64,000 bases of DNA. It comes from Lichenostomus cassidix (Eukaryota > Chordata > Aves > Passeriformes > Meliphagidae). Both the position numbers and the translations under genes were made by a program. The notes under the pieces were generated by a model, which had not been told where the DNA came from, did no database searches, and was given only the letters and a program-made list of their open reading frames with translations. Shown one piece after another: positions 12,299 through 24,808 of the stretch. The stretch is taken from NCBI GenBank assembly GCA_008360975.2, contig CM039181.1:6432380-6496379 (forward strand). The letters are read 5' to 3'. Position 1 is the stretch's first letter. The number at the start of each line of letters is the position of its first letter.

Positions 12299-13550
12299 TA
12301 TGTGAGATTTTGTCAGAGAGGCTGGAACTGGTTGGCAAATTCATGATGCAGCTGGGAATAAATGGGGCTGAAGGCAAAAACCACCAGTGAGATCAACTAC
12401 CAACTCACTTGCTCTACTAAACCACATTAGTCTGTGCCATGCAGCCCCATTCCTGACCTGTGGGTAACAGAGCAGTGCAGTGTGATGGATGTTGCCATTT
12501 CCCTACTTTTCTGTTTTAAAAATTCAGGGATTGATTCAAAGTCAAGCACTAAAAAGTGAGAATTACCATTAAGTTAATCCCTAGAGCATCATCATCTATG
12601 CTACATTTTCCATAAAAGAGAAATCTCAGGTGGGAATTTGCACTGTACCAGCTCAAGGTTAGCATAATTCCCTGAATTTCAAGGTTATACAGGCCTATGA
12701 TAGAAAACTAAAAAAGAGATGTGACTTAAAGAAAGCAATTAGTAGCCTCTCCCCACATTTCAAGTGGAGGAAAAAACAAACAGGCAAGAACATGTGAGTC
12801 AGTCAAGTATGCTCTTCTACTGCTGCATGCAAATATCTTAAAAGTATCTAAACAAATAGAGAATTCTAAAAAAAAAAAAATCAAAATTTAGGATTAAATA
12901 ATCTTTGCAAAATATAAATAGCTTCCTAAAACCTTTGTGAGCATAAACCTTTGTAAGCATTTCTGTTTGTTTTTAAACTAATCTGAAGAATGGCACTGTG
13001 TAGAGTATATTGTCATGCTTTGTTTGGTGTTATGTACTGCAGACCAACTGAATCAGAGATCTAGCTACACAATGAAAATCAGACAAATTTTACATATTTG
13101 TCAAATGGAGGCCAAAGCTAACATCCAGTTTAATTAAATTATGTTTTAAATATAAAAACTAGACCTGTGTTAACTTCACCTGAGTAATATGCAAGAAATA
13201 AACAGCTCACTTTCCAGCTGGGCATTTACAACCTGTGGCAGGTAACAAATAGAGATTTAAGAGCTCAGTTAAGTGCTAGGCATGGGAGGATGAGGCACGA
13301 GAAGAACTTCAGCATATGGGAACAGGGATGATGCCAAGGAAAAGCACATCTGTGCATTTCCCATCCTGTGGGTTCTCTAGCTGGAGATCATGCCATTGTT
13401 CCTAACCAGCTCTGAGATTCCCCCCTGTGTCAGTGCAAAGCATTGTTAAAGTTTAATGCTGCTTCTGTGCTCTTCGGTTTTTGAGCTTTCTTGGCACACT
13501 CCACTGAGGAAGAGGAATGCTCAGGGCTAAAAATGAATAACTTAATTACT
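12299..13550. other. Unique noncoding DNA with a 16-bp tandem pair
   Basis: No gene recognised. At 12929-12960 a 16-bp unit (aaacctttgtgagcat) is repeated head to tail with one mismatch. A run of 13 A lies near 12869. Confidence 0.5.
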
Positions 13551-13612
13551 GGGCCAAATTCTGAGTCCCTCAACTGAGCAGAACTCCCACTAATCTGAGA
13601 GGAACTTTTGTT
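13551..13612. repeat. Old sauropsid repeat fragment
   Basis: 'gggccaaattctgagtccct' is followed by 'gagcagaactcccactaatc' and 'gaggaacttttg'. It resembles a motif abundant in turtle, crocodile and bird DNA in which 'gggccaaattctg', 'cagaactcccattgacttca' and 'atgggagttttg' occur in that order. I recall the motif but cannot name its family with confidence. Confidence 0.5.
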
Positions 13613-15047
13613 CAACTGACTGCATGGCTGGAATCATTGTCCCATGTTAACCTCTGGTAGCTGGGTTAGTCTCATTGCAAGATGCACAGGGAAAACATCT
13701 TAATCCTGAGGAACTGAGTCTGAAAATGTGTCACTAACAGCTCTCTGTTAACGGAGTTTTTATGTTCTAGCTTCAGCTTGATTTAATATTCTCCACTTCT
13801 GATGGTGCAGGGGTACCTCATCATGCTTTGTGTTAAAATTCTTTTGTGTTTTGTGTTAAACTTCTGCATCTCGGGTGAGCAAGAGTAAAATTTTGGGCTG
13901 CTGTTCAGTAAAACAAAATCTACTAGTAAAATCACTTGCATGCTCTTGCAAGATGATTGCTTTTGCTAATCCAGCTAGCTGCCTCAAATTCTCTATAGTT
14001 TCAGGTGAGCAAACCACGGGGAAGTTGTTGTGTTGCACTCAGGGATGGTGCATTTCACAGAGGGATTAAAATTGGGGTTCTCCCTCCAGCTCTGTTTGTG
14101 ACAGTCAGTTAACAATATGCTCTGTAATGCTTCTGGAAGAAAGAAATAGTGCTGCGAGAAGTATGGCTTAAAATGCTGGTTTTTAAGGTTTCTGGTCTGG
14201 TTGCATGCATGGTTGCTTTGCTCTCAAAGCAAAAGCACCTTAAGTGAGAACTGTTATTGGCATTTTTATTGCTTAAGGAGTTTATTATGAAAAGGATGTA
14301 AAGGAGAAAACCAGCCAGCTCCTTGACAGTTGTCAGCTTTTGTGACAGTAAGGGTAAGACTTTCAGAAGTACTCAAATTTACTTTACACGATGCATTTTC
14401 AAGTCAGAAAGAAAAATAGCATTAACTTTGATGGAACTTAGAATCAGAATGAAAAAAAAATCATTAGAAATTTCAGAAATAGAAAATTCCAGATTGCATT
14501 GTCATCTGTTTGTCTCGTATACTGACATTTTTGGGAATATTTCCATTCTGTTTTCATGTCTTGTGACTGAGGTTATCACAATCTTATTCTAAATCTTGTC
14601 TTAATAACCTTAGTGCTAAGCCCCTTTTGATGGATTTAGGAAAAACAGTTTAAGACATTTGTTTTTCATTCAATGACTTAAAGTGGTGAATGACTTCACC
14701 ACAACACTTGTAAGTTATTTGTTATTATCTCGATAATCCAAAACATGCACCTCAGTTTTGTTCTCAATTTGTCAGGCTTCAATTTCCAGTTATTCCTTCT
14801 TGATATTTATCTTCTTTAATTAAAAAAAAAAAAACCAACAAAACCAACCAACAAAACAACAAATCTACTACCAAAAGTATTCCTATTTAATCACTAATAA
14901 GCTATTATCAGGTCATCTAGTTATCCTTGGACACATTGACTAGACTGAGCTGTTCTGTTCTGTCATTCCATGACTAATTTTCCACACTATGATTCATCCT
15001 TACTCTGCTTTCCTGAGCCCTGCACAGTTTTTTAACATCTTTGTTTT
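13613..15047. other. Unique noncoding DNA, A-rich tract
   Basis: No gene recognised. An A-rich tract with AACC/AAAC units lies at 14821-14862. Open frames opposite each other at 13856-14069 are chance products. Confidence 0.5.
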
Positions 15048-15102
15048 AAGTCTGGACACCAAGAATTGCACACACCATCCTAGCAGTGGCCTCACTGGTG
15101 AG
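15048..15102 (-). mobile_element. Possible antisense CR1 scrap
   Basis: 'gtctggacaccaagaattgc' then 'acacaccatcctagcagtgg' and 'cctcactggtg' resembles the reverse complement of the CR1 ORF2 3' segment that encodes 'RPHLEYCVQFW'. In that orientation CR1 copies often read 'ctgcacacagtattccaggt' then 'gtggcctcacc'. The match is only about 55 bp, so confidence is low. Confidence 0.4.
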
Positions 15103-18100
15103 AATCCCATGTAAAAATCACTACAAAATGCATTATTCAAATACTTTTGCCATAGGGCCAGAGAGCACCTAGCTGCCATGATAGATATAAGAGCTGTAAT
15201 AACATTCCTTCCCAGCCTTTCCTTTGGTTTTGGTTCCTGTGGTTCCATGCACTCACCATGCCCATTTAACTTGGAGTTTTGGTTGTTCCAAAACTGTAAA
15301 GTGAAACTCATCTCAGCCCACAGTTCTTCCCTTTCTGCCCCCTGAATTTTGTGCTGAAACTATGCAAAAATGTGCATTTTTGTTATTTTTATTTAAACAG
15401 CAAAAATAGTTTGGCTCCACTGTGCTGAAAACTGGGTCATGGCTTGTTCAAAATATTTGCAGCCCTTTCAAGGAACATTGGTTTTTCTTAGGGCTTGTAA
15501 TGAACTCTGAATTTAAAAGTTTTCGGTGGCAGGTGAGAACATTGCCCTGAGTTAAATGACTTTGATTTTTTGTGTTTCAGAATATGCTATTGCAAGGTAA
15601 CTCTGTCAATTTTCTTCCGGTGAGTTAATGATTGAAGTTAAAAGTTAAAATATTTTTCATGTTCAGAAGGTGCCTCATTGGATTTAAATGAAGTTTACTG
15701 AATATGAAAATCTCTCCATCCTGCATCAGCAGAGCAACAGTTACAGCATGGAGGATGTCCTCAGCTCAAAGCAAATATAAGGTCATCCAACAAGAATGTT
15801 CAGGCACATGGTTGAATTACAGAAGCTTTTTTTAAGTCTTGGTAGCTGAATTTGTGTGTCCTCTCAGTCAGCCAGTGGTAAATTAATAAAACCTAGCTCA
15901 AGTCTCAGGGAAAAAGTAGGGAAAAGGTTGTATTGCCTTGCATGTGGAGGAGGTTAGCTAACAAGACAAATATAAAATGGCACAAAATTCCAGCTGGTGT
16001 ATGGTGACTTGATTGTCTCTATCTAGTAATGCAGATTGCTTTTCCAAAGGATATCTCTTGTGGTACATGTTTGGTATTATGAAACTTCTGGTAAATGGAC
16101 TCCAACTCATGGATTTGAACATGGACTACAAATCTTTTGGAAAAATAGGCTGGAATTCCAGCAAATACAGAGCAAACTTTTCTTTGGAGGGGAACTGTGT
16201 AAAGCCTACATGTTTCAGCTATTGTTTTTTTGCTTTTGATCTGATGCAAACCTATAGGCTTAGCTGAAAAAACCCTGTTCTTTAGCAGCTGGTCAGTCTA
16301 GCTCTGAAAGCTGAACTAGACTGGATTTATGGGAAGAGCAGCTTCCATATTTTATCTCTAAATGTGAGTGGGAGAATGATAACCACTTTGTACTTCCATC
16401 ATTTTCACCCTGAGCATGGATGAGAGAGCACCAGTGAAAATGAAGCTGTCAGTTCATTAATGCTATTTTTATAAAGAGATGGCAGCATGTTTACAAGAAC
16501 TCAGTTTGTTCAGGGAGTGAGGAAATCAAACCTTAGGCTTTGAGATGATTGTAATCACCACAATTTCAGGTTAGCATGGAGAGATTTAAAAGAGTGAATC
16601 CCATGTATATCACTTATTAAATCTTTATGCTGTGCCTTGAAATTAAAACAAGATGTACAACACAAGAAGCATGGAGTGATTAGGTATAACTATTGCAAAA
16701 ACGACATGGAATCACAGGTTGCTGTATTGCTCATGTGAAGAAACCTAGAAATAAAACAACAAGTTCTGAAAATCATTGCAGATCCTAAACCCATTCCAGC
16801 CCTGTGAAATGCTTGGGAAACCTTAAAGTGCTCTGAATTTTTGGAAAGTGTGAATCAATACCTGATTCACTAAACAGCACATGATTTTGCTGTGATGAAG
16901 TCTCAGCACTCCTGTGCAGTGCAGGGGGAGGAGGGAAGGGATTTGCAGTGTCAGGTTATCTACTGCACTCAAACCAGTTGTTTCTGACTTCCTTAAAAAT
17001 AATGTAGAACATGAAACCAAAGTCCTCTGTAAATTTTTTTTGGTTACATTTTTAAGACTGTGGAAAAATTGCAAGTCACCTGAGTTAATAATACTTCAGG
17101 AAACCCTTGGGTAGGTGGCCTTAATTCAGCCTAAAGGTACATTTTTTCCATGTAACTGCACCTCAGAATATAATAATCTCAAAGAAAAACTAATGAAGTA
17201 TGGCTTATTTGCAGGGATGCAGGTATTATTCATAATATTTACTAGAATGATTCAAAGATTGGCCAAAATCCACTTGGTAAAACCCTGAGTATTTTTAAAC
17301 TTGTGATAACAAACATACAAAATCTTTTGGGTGTTCCAGAAAGCAGTCACTCTTCACTTTGGCAAGCATAAGGCATAGATATGGCTAAATAAAATATATG
17401 CATTTGTTTCTCTGTTTCTCTCTCTTTACACCTTCAACTCAAACAGATACAAATATTTTTTGTATCATATTTTTCTTAGGGATCAGACAAAAGTCTCCTT
17501 CAACTCACTTTCGTTGCTAATTTTCTACTTCAAGCTGCTTCTTGAGCTCATCTCTCAACCTGTTGTTAATTCTTAAGTGTCCTTTTCCTTGAATCTCATC
17601 ATTTTCATCAGATGATCACACGTTTTCCACTAGAGCTTCATTGCTAATTATCAATCCACTGTGCTTCCTTGGTGTTTTGGCTTTTTTTCTTCAGCACATT
17701 CAGCTATCAGTCTGTGATCACTCAGCCCAGAGCTGTGTAGTGACACAGGTGACTCCTGTGAGTCCCAGCAGACATCTCCAAAAGCAATCACCAGTCTGAA
17801 GCCCAGGAAAATGGATCACAAAGTTCACCAGCTCAAGGGATGTGTATTATTAGCATTTAATGAAGAGGTTTATTTGTCACAGAATCTTCCACTCCATCAG
17901 AAGGCTTTGTCAGCTCTAGCAGAACCAACAAAACCTACCCAGGGCAGATAAATATCAAATTTTGGGTTATCCCTTGTAAACCAACACCATCATGCTCCAG
18001 GTAGCTCTCTCCATATCTGCTGTAATACCTAAACAAAACGGGGTGAATTGAGGACAGAGCTGCAGCCCTAACTCTGAATTTCCTGGCTTTTGTGGGCTTA

Positions 18101-19119
18101 AGTCATACCCTTAATGTTATTTGAAAGTATTTTTTTGTGGTTTAATATATACTATAACTTTTTCTTTTGTGACAACTGGATTTATACTGGCTTCATCCCT
18201 AATACCACTGGAAACTGGAAGCAGGTCATGGTGTGAGCCTGTCTTCCAAATATTTTCAACAGAAAGTCACCATTCGGCACTCATCGCTCTTGTTCTCCAA
18301 TAAAAGTTCAGTGTTCCATTTTAATTAGAATGATACCTCTTGTGGCAATACCACATCCAACTTGTAGGCTATTTGTCCTCCTGAATGTTAAAGGTGAACA
18401 AATGAACAATAGTCTCTTTGTGCTTTTCTGCTTTCTATTTTATTCCAATGAAAAGACCTGTATATAGTGAAGAAAAAAAGGAGTTTTTTGGTTTTTTTAC
18501 CTAGAAATTCCTTTTTTTTTTTCAAATTTGATTTTCCATGGTTGATTCCATAGTTACTCTATTCTATGGTTGAATATTTTAATACTACAGACTGAATTCA
18601 CAATGGCAAAAATCTGCCTATCTCACTATCTCACCAGCAAGCACTGTTTAATATCTTCATATTAGAGCCACAGTCCTTGGTTATCTGAGTAAGGTTACAT
18701 CACAGAACGAAATAAGTTCATGGGAAGTTGTTGATGTGAAGTTCTGCCTCCAAATGACTTCTCAGGTCACAGAGCTGAAGTGTATTGCTGGAAGTCAAAT
18801 CACTTCCATCCAAATGCTCTTCCTCCCACATATGTCCACTAGCATTAATTTAAAAAAAAAAAAAAATTTCTTGTCACATCAATTCCACGTAGCACTGACT
18901 GCCTGCAGAATGAAATACTTACAAACCCCAGAGCTGACATCATGTTTGTAATTCAAAAGCTTTTGTTGTATATCCAGAAAGTCAGTAAACACTTATTTTT
19001 AGACAGACAACTGTTGTTTGCAATTTGCTTGGTTCCTTATATTGTCATAAAGGTGTTATTCAGCATGTCAAAGCAGTTTGAGAGAAGCAGTTTTAGGACC
19101 TGTGATTTGTGATTTTCAG
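15103..19119. other. Unique noncoding DNA
   Basis: I see no gene, RNA or transposon that I can support. Opposed frames at 16013-16267 and 16823-17114 are shadows of each other without motifs. A run of 14 A lies near 18851. Confidence 0.5.
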
Positions 19120-19408
19120 GCCTCTGCATCTCTTTGTTTTGCCAGCAGAATACAGTTAGACTTGTTTTCTATGTCATGCAAAAGTTGATAGAATATAATT
19201 TGGGATGGTGGGCATTGTGATGAGTATATAATTTGAGGATGTGCTGGTGTCTGTCTCTTCTAAGGCTGTTTGCAATTATTTTTTAATTTTATAAATTGGA
19301 TAATTGAGCAATAATCATCACTGCCACATCAATGGCAGGCTAGATTTTGCCCCATTCCAAGAAGCTGAGAAGCTGAAACAGTGTTAGCCTTATGAAAAAT
19401 GGTCAAAA
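19120..19408. repeat. Unnamed dispersed repeat, copy A
   Basis: This stretch aligns with 22480-22756 in the same orientation. Long shared blocks include 'tcatgcaaaa', 'gatataatt/gaatataatt', 'gagtatataattt', 'tttataaattggataatt', 'gcaataatcatcactg', 'ggctagattttg' and 'aagaagctg.gaagctgaaaca'. The first 60 aligned columns (19141-19200) differ at about 15 positions and the rest is closer. Copy A has a 7-base and a few-base insertion relative to B. I do not recognise it as CR1, L2, MIR or an LTR, it lacks an obvious poly(A) or octamer tail, and I see no terminal inverted repeats. It could be an old local duplication or two members of an uncatalogued family. Confidence 0.8.
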
Positions 19409-20757
19409 TTAAGTTCAGAGGACATTACCTCTGTGCCAAGCACTGGTTAAAAGAGATTGCTGAGAACACTGTTTAAGGTCTGTATTTGCAGGAGAAATCC
19501 CTTTTACACAGATCTGTGTCTCAGTTAAATACTGCCTCATTTCATTAAGGAGCTCTGAAGAAAGCTTCATTTTTGCAGCTGTCTGAAGTGGTTTTTTCCT
19601 CCATTAAACTAAACCTGTACAAACCCACTCTTCCTTCATTGTCTGATGTAGCTTTCACTTTGGAGAACATCTCTACCTTCTTACTCTTGGAAGTCAGCTA
19701 TCAAATTTTGTCATAGGGCAGATTAAGTGTTCATTTTTTGTCATCTTATTGGACCCCAGTTGTTCTCACCTGCTCTGAGGTCCACACACTTGTACCACTT
19801 CTACTTTTCTGACAATGCAGAGAAGTCAAACTGTTTTGCTTGGTAGGGGTAATTTTAAATACATTTGGAGATTGTCATGGTGAACCACATGGCCTATTTT
19901 TCCCCCTTCCCTCCTTTTTGCTGGCTAGCAGAAGTGTGCACTCTGGAAATCCCAGACTGAAAAATGTATTTTTCTAGTAATATTGCTGCAAGGGCCTTAA
20001 AATGAAATGTTTTCATCTGTATGCAGAAACAGCAAAAGTTCACAGGACGGTGAATTTGTGAAAAATATGGCAACATTCTGGTAAAGAGGACTTCTGCCCA
20101 GATTTTCAAAGTTAGAACATCTCACCACAATGACAGGGCTGGTATTGTGGCAGGTGAATAGCAGAAAGGTCACTGTCTTGCTGCATCTCCCGGTGGCAAA
20201 TCATCCCTTCCATCTTTTATTCCATCATGTTGTGCTGTCTCTAAATAGCAAAAAGAGGGTTTTTTTCTCCCTCAAAATGCAGTACAGTGCAGAGGAATGT
20301 GTGTGTCTATGTATGGATTCACATCAGTGCACCAAACCACAGAGGTTAGTTTTCATTTGCTTTCAAATGCGTAAGTGTATTCGGGAGATGGAAACTAAGA
20401 AAATTCATAATAAGGCTGAACGTAATCCAGGAACCTTGTAAGATTTGAGAATAGAAAGAAGTTTTCCAAACTTTCATGTATGGAAATACCAGATGAGTCA
20501 ATGGGTGTTCTCTGGGCTGGGAGCTTCCAGGGCTGATTTCTCTGTGTCAGCAGCATTGCCTTATAACTTGATTTTTAGAGGCCACCCACTATCCAGAGCC
20601 ACTCCTGATTTAACTGGGTGCTCAGCAGCCCTAAAATTGGGCTTCCAAGAGGATTCTGTTAACAAAAATAGTTTGGGGTGTTTAACATCTGGAATTTGGG
20701 TTAATGTAAGGCTTGCTAAAGGTGATGATTCCTGGTAAAAAATGACACTGGAGATTT
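19409..20757. other. Unique noncoding DNA
   Basis: No gene recognised. Frames at 19894-20109 and 20130-20738 have no family resemblance. Confidence 0.5.
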
Positions 20758-20894
20758 TAAAACAAACAAACAAACGGACAAAAAAAAACCTAAAACAAAA
20801 CAAACAGACCAAAAAAACCCCTAAAAAACAAAAAGCAAAGGAAAGAAAACCTGACAACAAAACAAAACAAAACACAAAGGAAAGAAAACCTGAC
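20758..20894 (+). repeat. AAAC-rich simple repeat with internal 39-bp duplication
   Basis: The tract begins with AAAC units, passes through AAAAACC variants, and ends with two perfect copies of 'caaaggaaagaaaacctgac' at 20836-20855 and 20875-20894, a 39-bp period. Its complement gives the F/C/L-rich 126-codon frame on the minus strand, which is an artefact of the repeat. Confidence 0.9.
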
Positions 20895-22141
20895 TTACTC
20901 ATCGTATAATAACACTGCGCTCTTAAAATGCTTTTGACCACAAGCAGTTTGGAGCAACCAACTGCAATCTATTACATTTCAGCTCATAGGGATTTTACTT
21001 TTTTCCTCAACATTTTCTTCTATATTATATAAGTATTTTTAGGCGATTCACAGTTCTTATGGAATTTAAAAGAAATATCTAGTTTTATGAGGAGAAAACA
21101 ATGAATATCCATACCTTCTAAGGTTGACTTTGAAATCAAAGGAGATTTTCCACCATTGATTGATGGATATGTTCTATATTTAATTATTTTTCTTTTTCCA
21201 CCTGGGACTTATTTCATTTTAAATGTAGGGTCAAATCCAGCCTGATTTATGCAAGTGTCATTGTGTAGAGTGCTGGAATTTTTATTACCTCTCTTTCTTT
21301 GGGATGAATAAAGTAAGCAGAAGTTGCCTCAGAGAGTCACTATCTACAGCAAGAATTTTTCCAATATCTAGCTTATATGGGAGAGATTTTTATATTTAAT
21401 AATTCATGAAGGAGAAATATGTAAGTTATATAGGCAATATTTAAATGCTATATAGGTAATTCTGACTAGACTAATTCTTTATCCACATAGACCTTTCAGG
21501 AGTTTCACTGAGAACCAAAACCTGCTCATCTCAGTGGTCATGGAAATACTTACTTTTGCAAATGAATTTTAAAAATAGGTTATATTGTTTAGGGTAATCT
21601 GTTTTGGAAGCCAAGAAGCAATGAAATCTAATGACTACATCCTTCTTTCATTGGTTTTTAGAAGCAGTCCATCATCTATTCTACATTGGTAGGTTTAGCA
21701 AATATCCTATGGAGAAGTCTCATTTTACATTGCATTAGGCTCTCTTAGGATGGTGCTCTTGTTTCTAGGAATAGAAGTGTTCTTAATGGCTAGAAGTGTT
21801 CTATGATGCTTCTTGGAAGTTGATTAAAGACAATTAGTGTTTGTTTTGGACCCGTGATGAGTTTTAGCCTTATTAGAGGATTCCTCCAGTATCCTTCCTT
21901 GCCCCACCATACTTTTTTTCCTTTTTTTTGCTTTGCCAGATATAAACAACTGAATGGTTTGTGAGATTAAATTTATGAGCTAATTTTTAGCAAAGTTTCC
22001 ATCCAAACAATTTTGAGTGGTGTCAGAAAAGGTGGGGATGTGGGGATGAGGATTGGGCTTTTCCTTACATGGAGGAAATAGTGGTTTTTAGGTAACACAT
22101 GTGAGGTGACAGGGAGAGAAAGGAGCTGCTTGGTGAACCAA
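20895..22141. other. Unique noncoding DNA, one weak repeat-like spot
   Basis: No gene recognised. 'gggtcaaatccagcctgatt' plus 'tatgcaagtgtcattgtgta' (about 21228-21268) faintly recalls the same old sauropsid repeat class as 13551-13612, too weakly to call. At 21767-21805 'tagaagtgttct' occurs twice. Confidence 0.45.
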
Positions 22142-22316
22142 ATATCAATATTATATATATAATATAATATAATTTATATTTTATCAATTTATATGTTTTA
22201 TAATTTTACATATAATTTATGTAATAATATAATTTATATATTATATTATATTATATCTAATAATATACATTGTATATATTATAATATTATATATATAAAT
22301 GTTAATATTATAATAT
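22142..22316. repeat. AT-rich microsatellite island
   Basis: About 175 bases are almost wholly A and T, with mixed TA, ATAATAT and TATAT units. It sits between the two copies of the unnamed repeat, about 160 bp before copy B. Confidence 0.92.
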
Positions 22317-22479
22317 GGGAGAAGAGGCAGTAGGAACAGGAGACAGATTTCGCTTGGGAAATACTTCTGATTTTGATACCTGATTCAGAACAAAACCATT
22401 TTTATCTTGGACCTTGAAACTAACTGATGGAAGAATTAAAAGAAAATGTAAGTGATGGGGGGAAAAAAATTACTTGGAA

Positions 22480-22756
22480 GCATCTCTGCCTACCTATTTT
22501 GGCTGGAGAATAACACTGGATTTGGTTTCCATTTCATGCAAAAATTGATGGGATATAATTTGTGATGATGGGCTGAGTATATAATTTGGGCATGTGTTAG
22601 AATCTGCCTCTTTTAAGGCTGTCTGCAATTATTGTTTTATAAATTGGATAATTAAGCAATAATCATCACTGTCACAGAAATGGGAGGCTAGATTTTGTCT
22701 CACTTCAAGAAGCTGGGAAGCTGAAACAATGCTAACCTTATGGAGAATTGTCAAAA
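22480..22756. repeat. Unnamed dispersed repeat, copy B
   Basis: Same-orientation partner of 19120-19408 (details there), offset by about 3360 bp. Relative to copy A it lacks 7 bases near 22573 and a few bases near 22635. Flanks stop matching soon after 22756 ('tgtcaaaa'). No target-site duplication is visible. Confidence 0.8.
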
Positions 22757-24767
22757 GGCATCTGTACTGTGCATTCCCCTTGAAAACAAAATACATATAT
22801 TCTCAGGTTTAAGAAATAAATAAGAAATTTGGTGCTCACAGGAAAGTCTCTTGATTTCAGGGGAAACACTCTGCATAGAAGAGTGAATGGATCTTAAGCC
22901 TTCAGCCTTCCCACTGCTTTTCTGGGGATAAATTCAGACAGAGGTAGGAATTTGTGATAGAGAGTCTGTAAATAATCATAAATTAATACCCTACACAGCA
23001 TTCTAAATTCCTATTTTTCTAGGAAAAAAGTGTATATTATAAAAATTATCAATATTATAGTAATGTGGTATATTGATAAAGTAATTTAACTCAAAATCTT
23101 CTAGTAATGAAGCTATTCTAGAACCAGACATTGTCCTGCAGTTCATGGAGTTTTACACATTGCCAAATGAAGCCAAAACACACACTTTGGTGTTATTTGA
23201 AAGCAGGCCTGGTGAAGAGCATCATACTAATGCTGCAAAGCTTAGCAAATATTTCTGAGATTTCCAGGAACTAACTTCCTGCGTAAAAAAGGTGGAAAAG
23301 GAACATTTGCTGCTGGGACTAAGGTTACTGGGGAAAGGTCATGGACTCAGGCAGGTTTGCAGGGTGATTAACCTCAGGTGCCAAGGCTGAGCCATAGGAT
23401 TTTTTTCTCTGAGAAATAACTCACAGGGATCTGATTGGATTAAAGAGGTGCAGCAGATATGTTCTTACAGCTGGCTGTGCCAACACTTCTGGATGAAATG
23501 TTGTGTATTCCAATTTAGGACAAAGCTCTGTGTTGAACAAAGGACAGGTGGAAAGGTGAATTTAAACAGACTCTCCAGTAATTCTTTCTGGGCTCCTCAT
23601 GTAGAGGATGATTGCCTGCCTGATGAGCTAGATTTGTATAAAAGGTCTTCATTGCTTTATGAATTTTTGCCTCTGAAGCTTTTATTGTTCTGTATAGATG
23701 ATTATTAACATACTTATAGATGACTCTGCATTTTCTAACCCTGATGTTGTCCCAGTGAGAACATCATGGCTAAAAGTTCTTCCATGGAGTCAGTTCTGCA
23801 GAGATCATCTCAAAAACCCACCAGCTCAATCTCCTCCTGGATAGTGGAAAAATAAATGTCTTTTTATCAAAATATTGTGTCATTTCAAGGTTTTAAGGCT
23901 TAACTAGGACCAGTGGAAGAGCCACAATGGATTAGAGGTGCATTAAACACAGAAACTGTTCCAGAGACCCTCAGGGACACAGCAATCTGTGAGAGTTTTG
24001 TGAAGAAGAAAGGTAAAAGAAAGGTTAGATAGGTCTTCAGTGTGCTGAATGTGCCTCACATTTTTTTATAGAATAATGTAACTGAACTGTGCTTAACTCA
24101 ATTTCAAATTTTACTTTGTGGTTGACCTTTTCCAGCTTAATGACACAGTTTCAGTGGTAGGACACAGGAGACATGCCAGCTAGAGTGATTAAATAACAAA
24201 AACCATTAAGAGAAACCATGTATATTGTTGCCTAGCAGAGAACCAAAACATCTTTTTCCTGCAAGCCACATGAATTTATTTTGCAGGTGTTAAAAAGGGC
24301 ATTGGACATCAAGAGGAAAGAGCTGGAGGAGAGAGCTGGTTGGTAGTAGTTGTCCTTTGGATAGGGATGATAATTATTATAATATCTCCAAATGATTTTT
24401 ATATGAAAATAAACATTGAATTTGAAAAATAGATTTAAGTAGTGTTAAGGTCACACTCCAAGTAGATATTTTCAAAAGTGCTTCACTCTGCTGACTTTAA
24501 TTACTATCTCTCTCTACCTATTTCCAGATGTTACCTCAAATCTGTGATGGATAAATGAAGCCTTAATCTTTTCCCTGTTAATCCCTTTTTGCCTCCTTTC
24601 TAATCAGTATGAACAATGCTAATCTGTTTACTCAGCCCCAGAACTCAGGCACAACCTTTGGCTTGGGCTTCATTCCAGATCTTCCCATCCACACCTGCAA
24701 AGTGTCTTTGCCACCTGAGACCTCTGATTTGGGCTGGGAGAAATCTCCCTCTGAACATGTCAGTTTA
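22757..24767. other. Unique noncoding DNA
   Basis: Nothing that I can name. The 86-codon frame at 23448-23708 has no recognised motif. Confidence 0.5.
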
Positions 24768-24808
24768 TATATCCTAATTATATATAGGATATATATAATT
24801 AGGATATA
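24768..24808. repeat. Perfect 19-bp inverted repeat
   Basis: The left arm tatatcctaattatatata (24768-24786) and the right arm tatatataattaggatata (24790-24808) are exact reverse complements separated by GGA. It is AT-rich and could extrude as a cruciform. No flanking transposon or gene is recognised, so it is not called a terminator. Confidence 0.95.

Noticed and set aside
20561..20941. 126-codon Phe/Cys-rich minus-strand frame
   Set aside because: Product of the AAAC-rich simple repeat.
22142..22316. A/T island as a replication origin or promoter
   Set aside because: Only base composition supports it; no other element is present.
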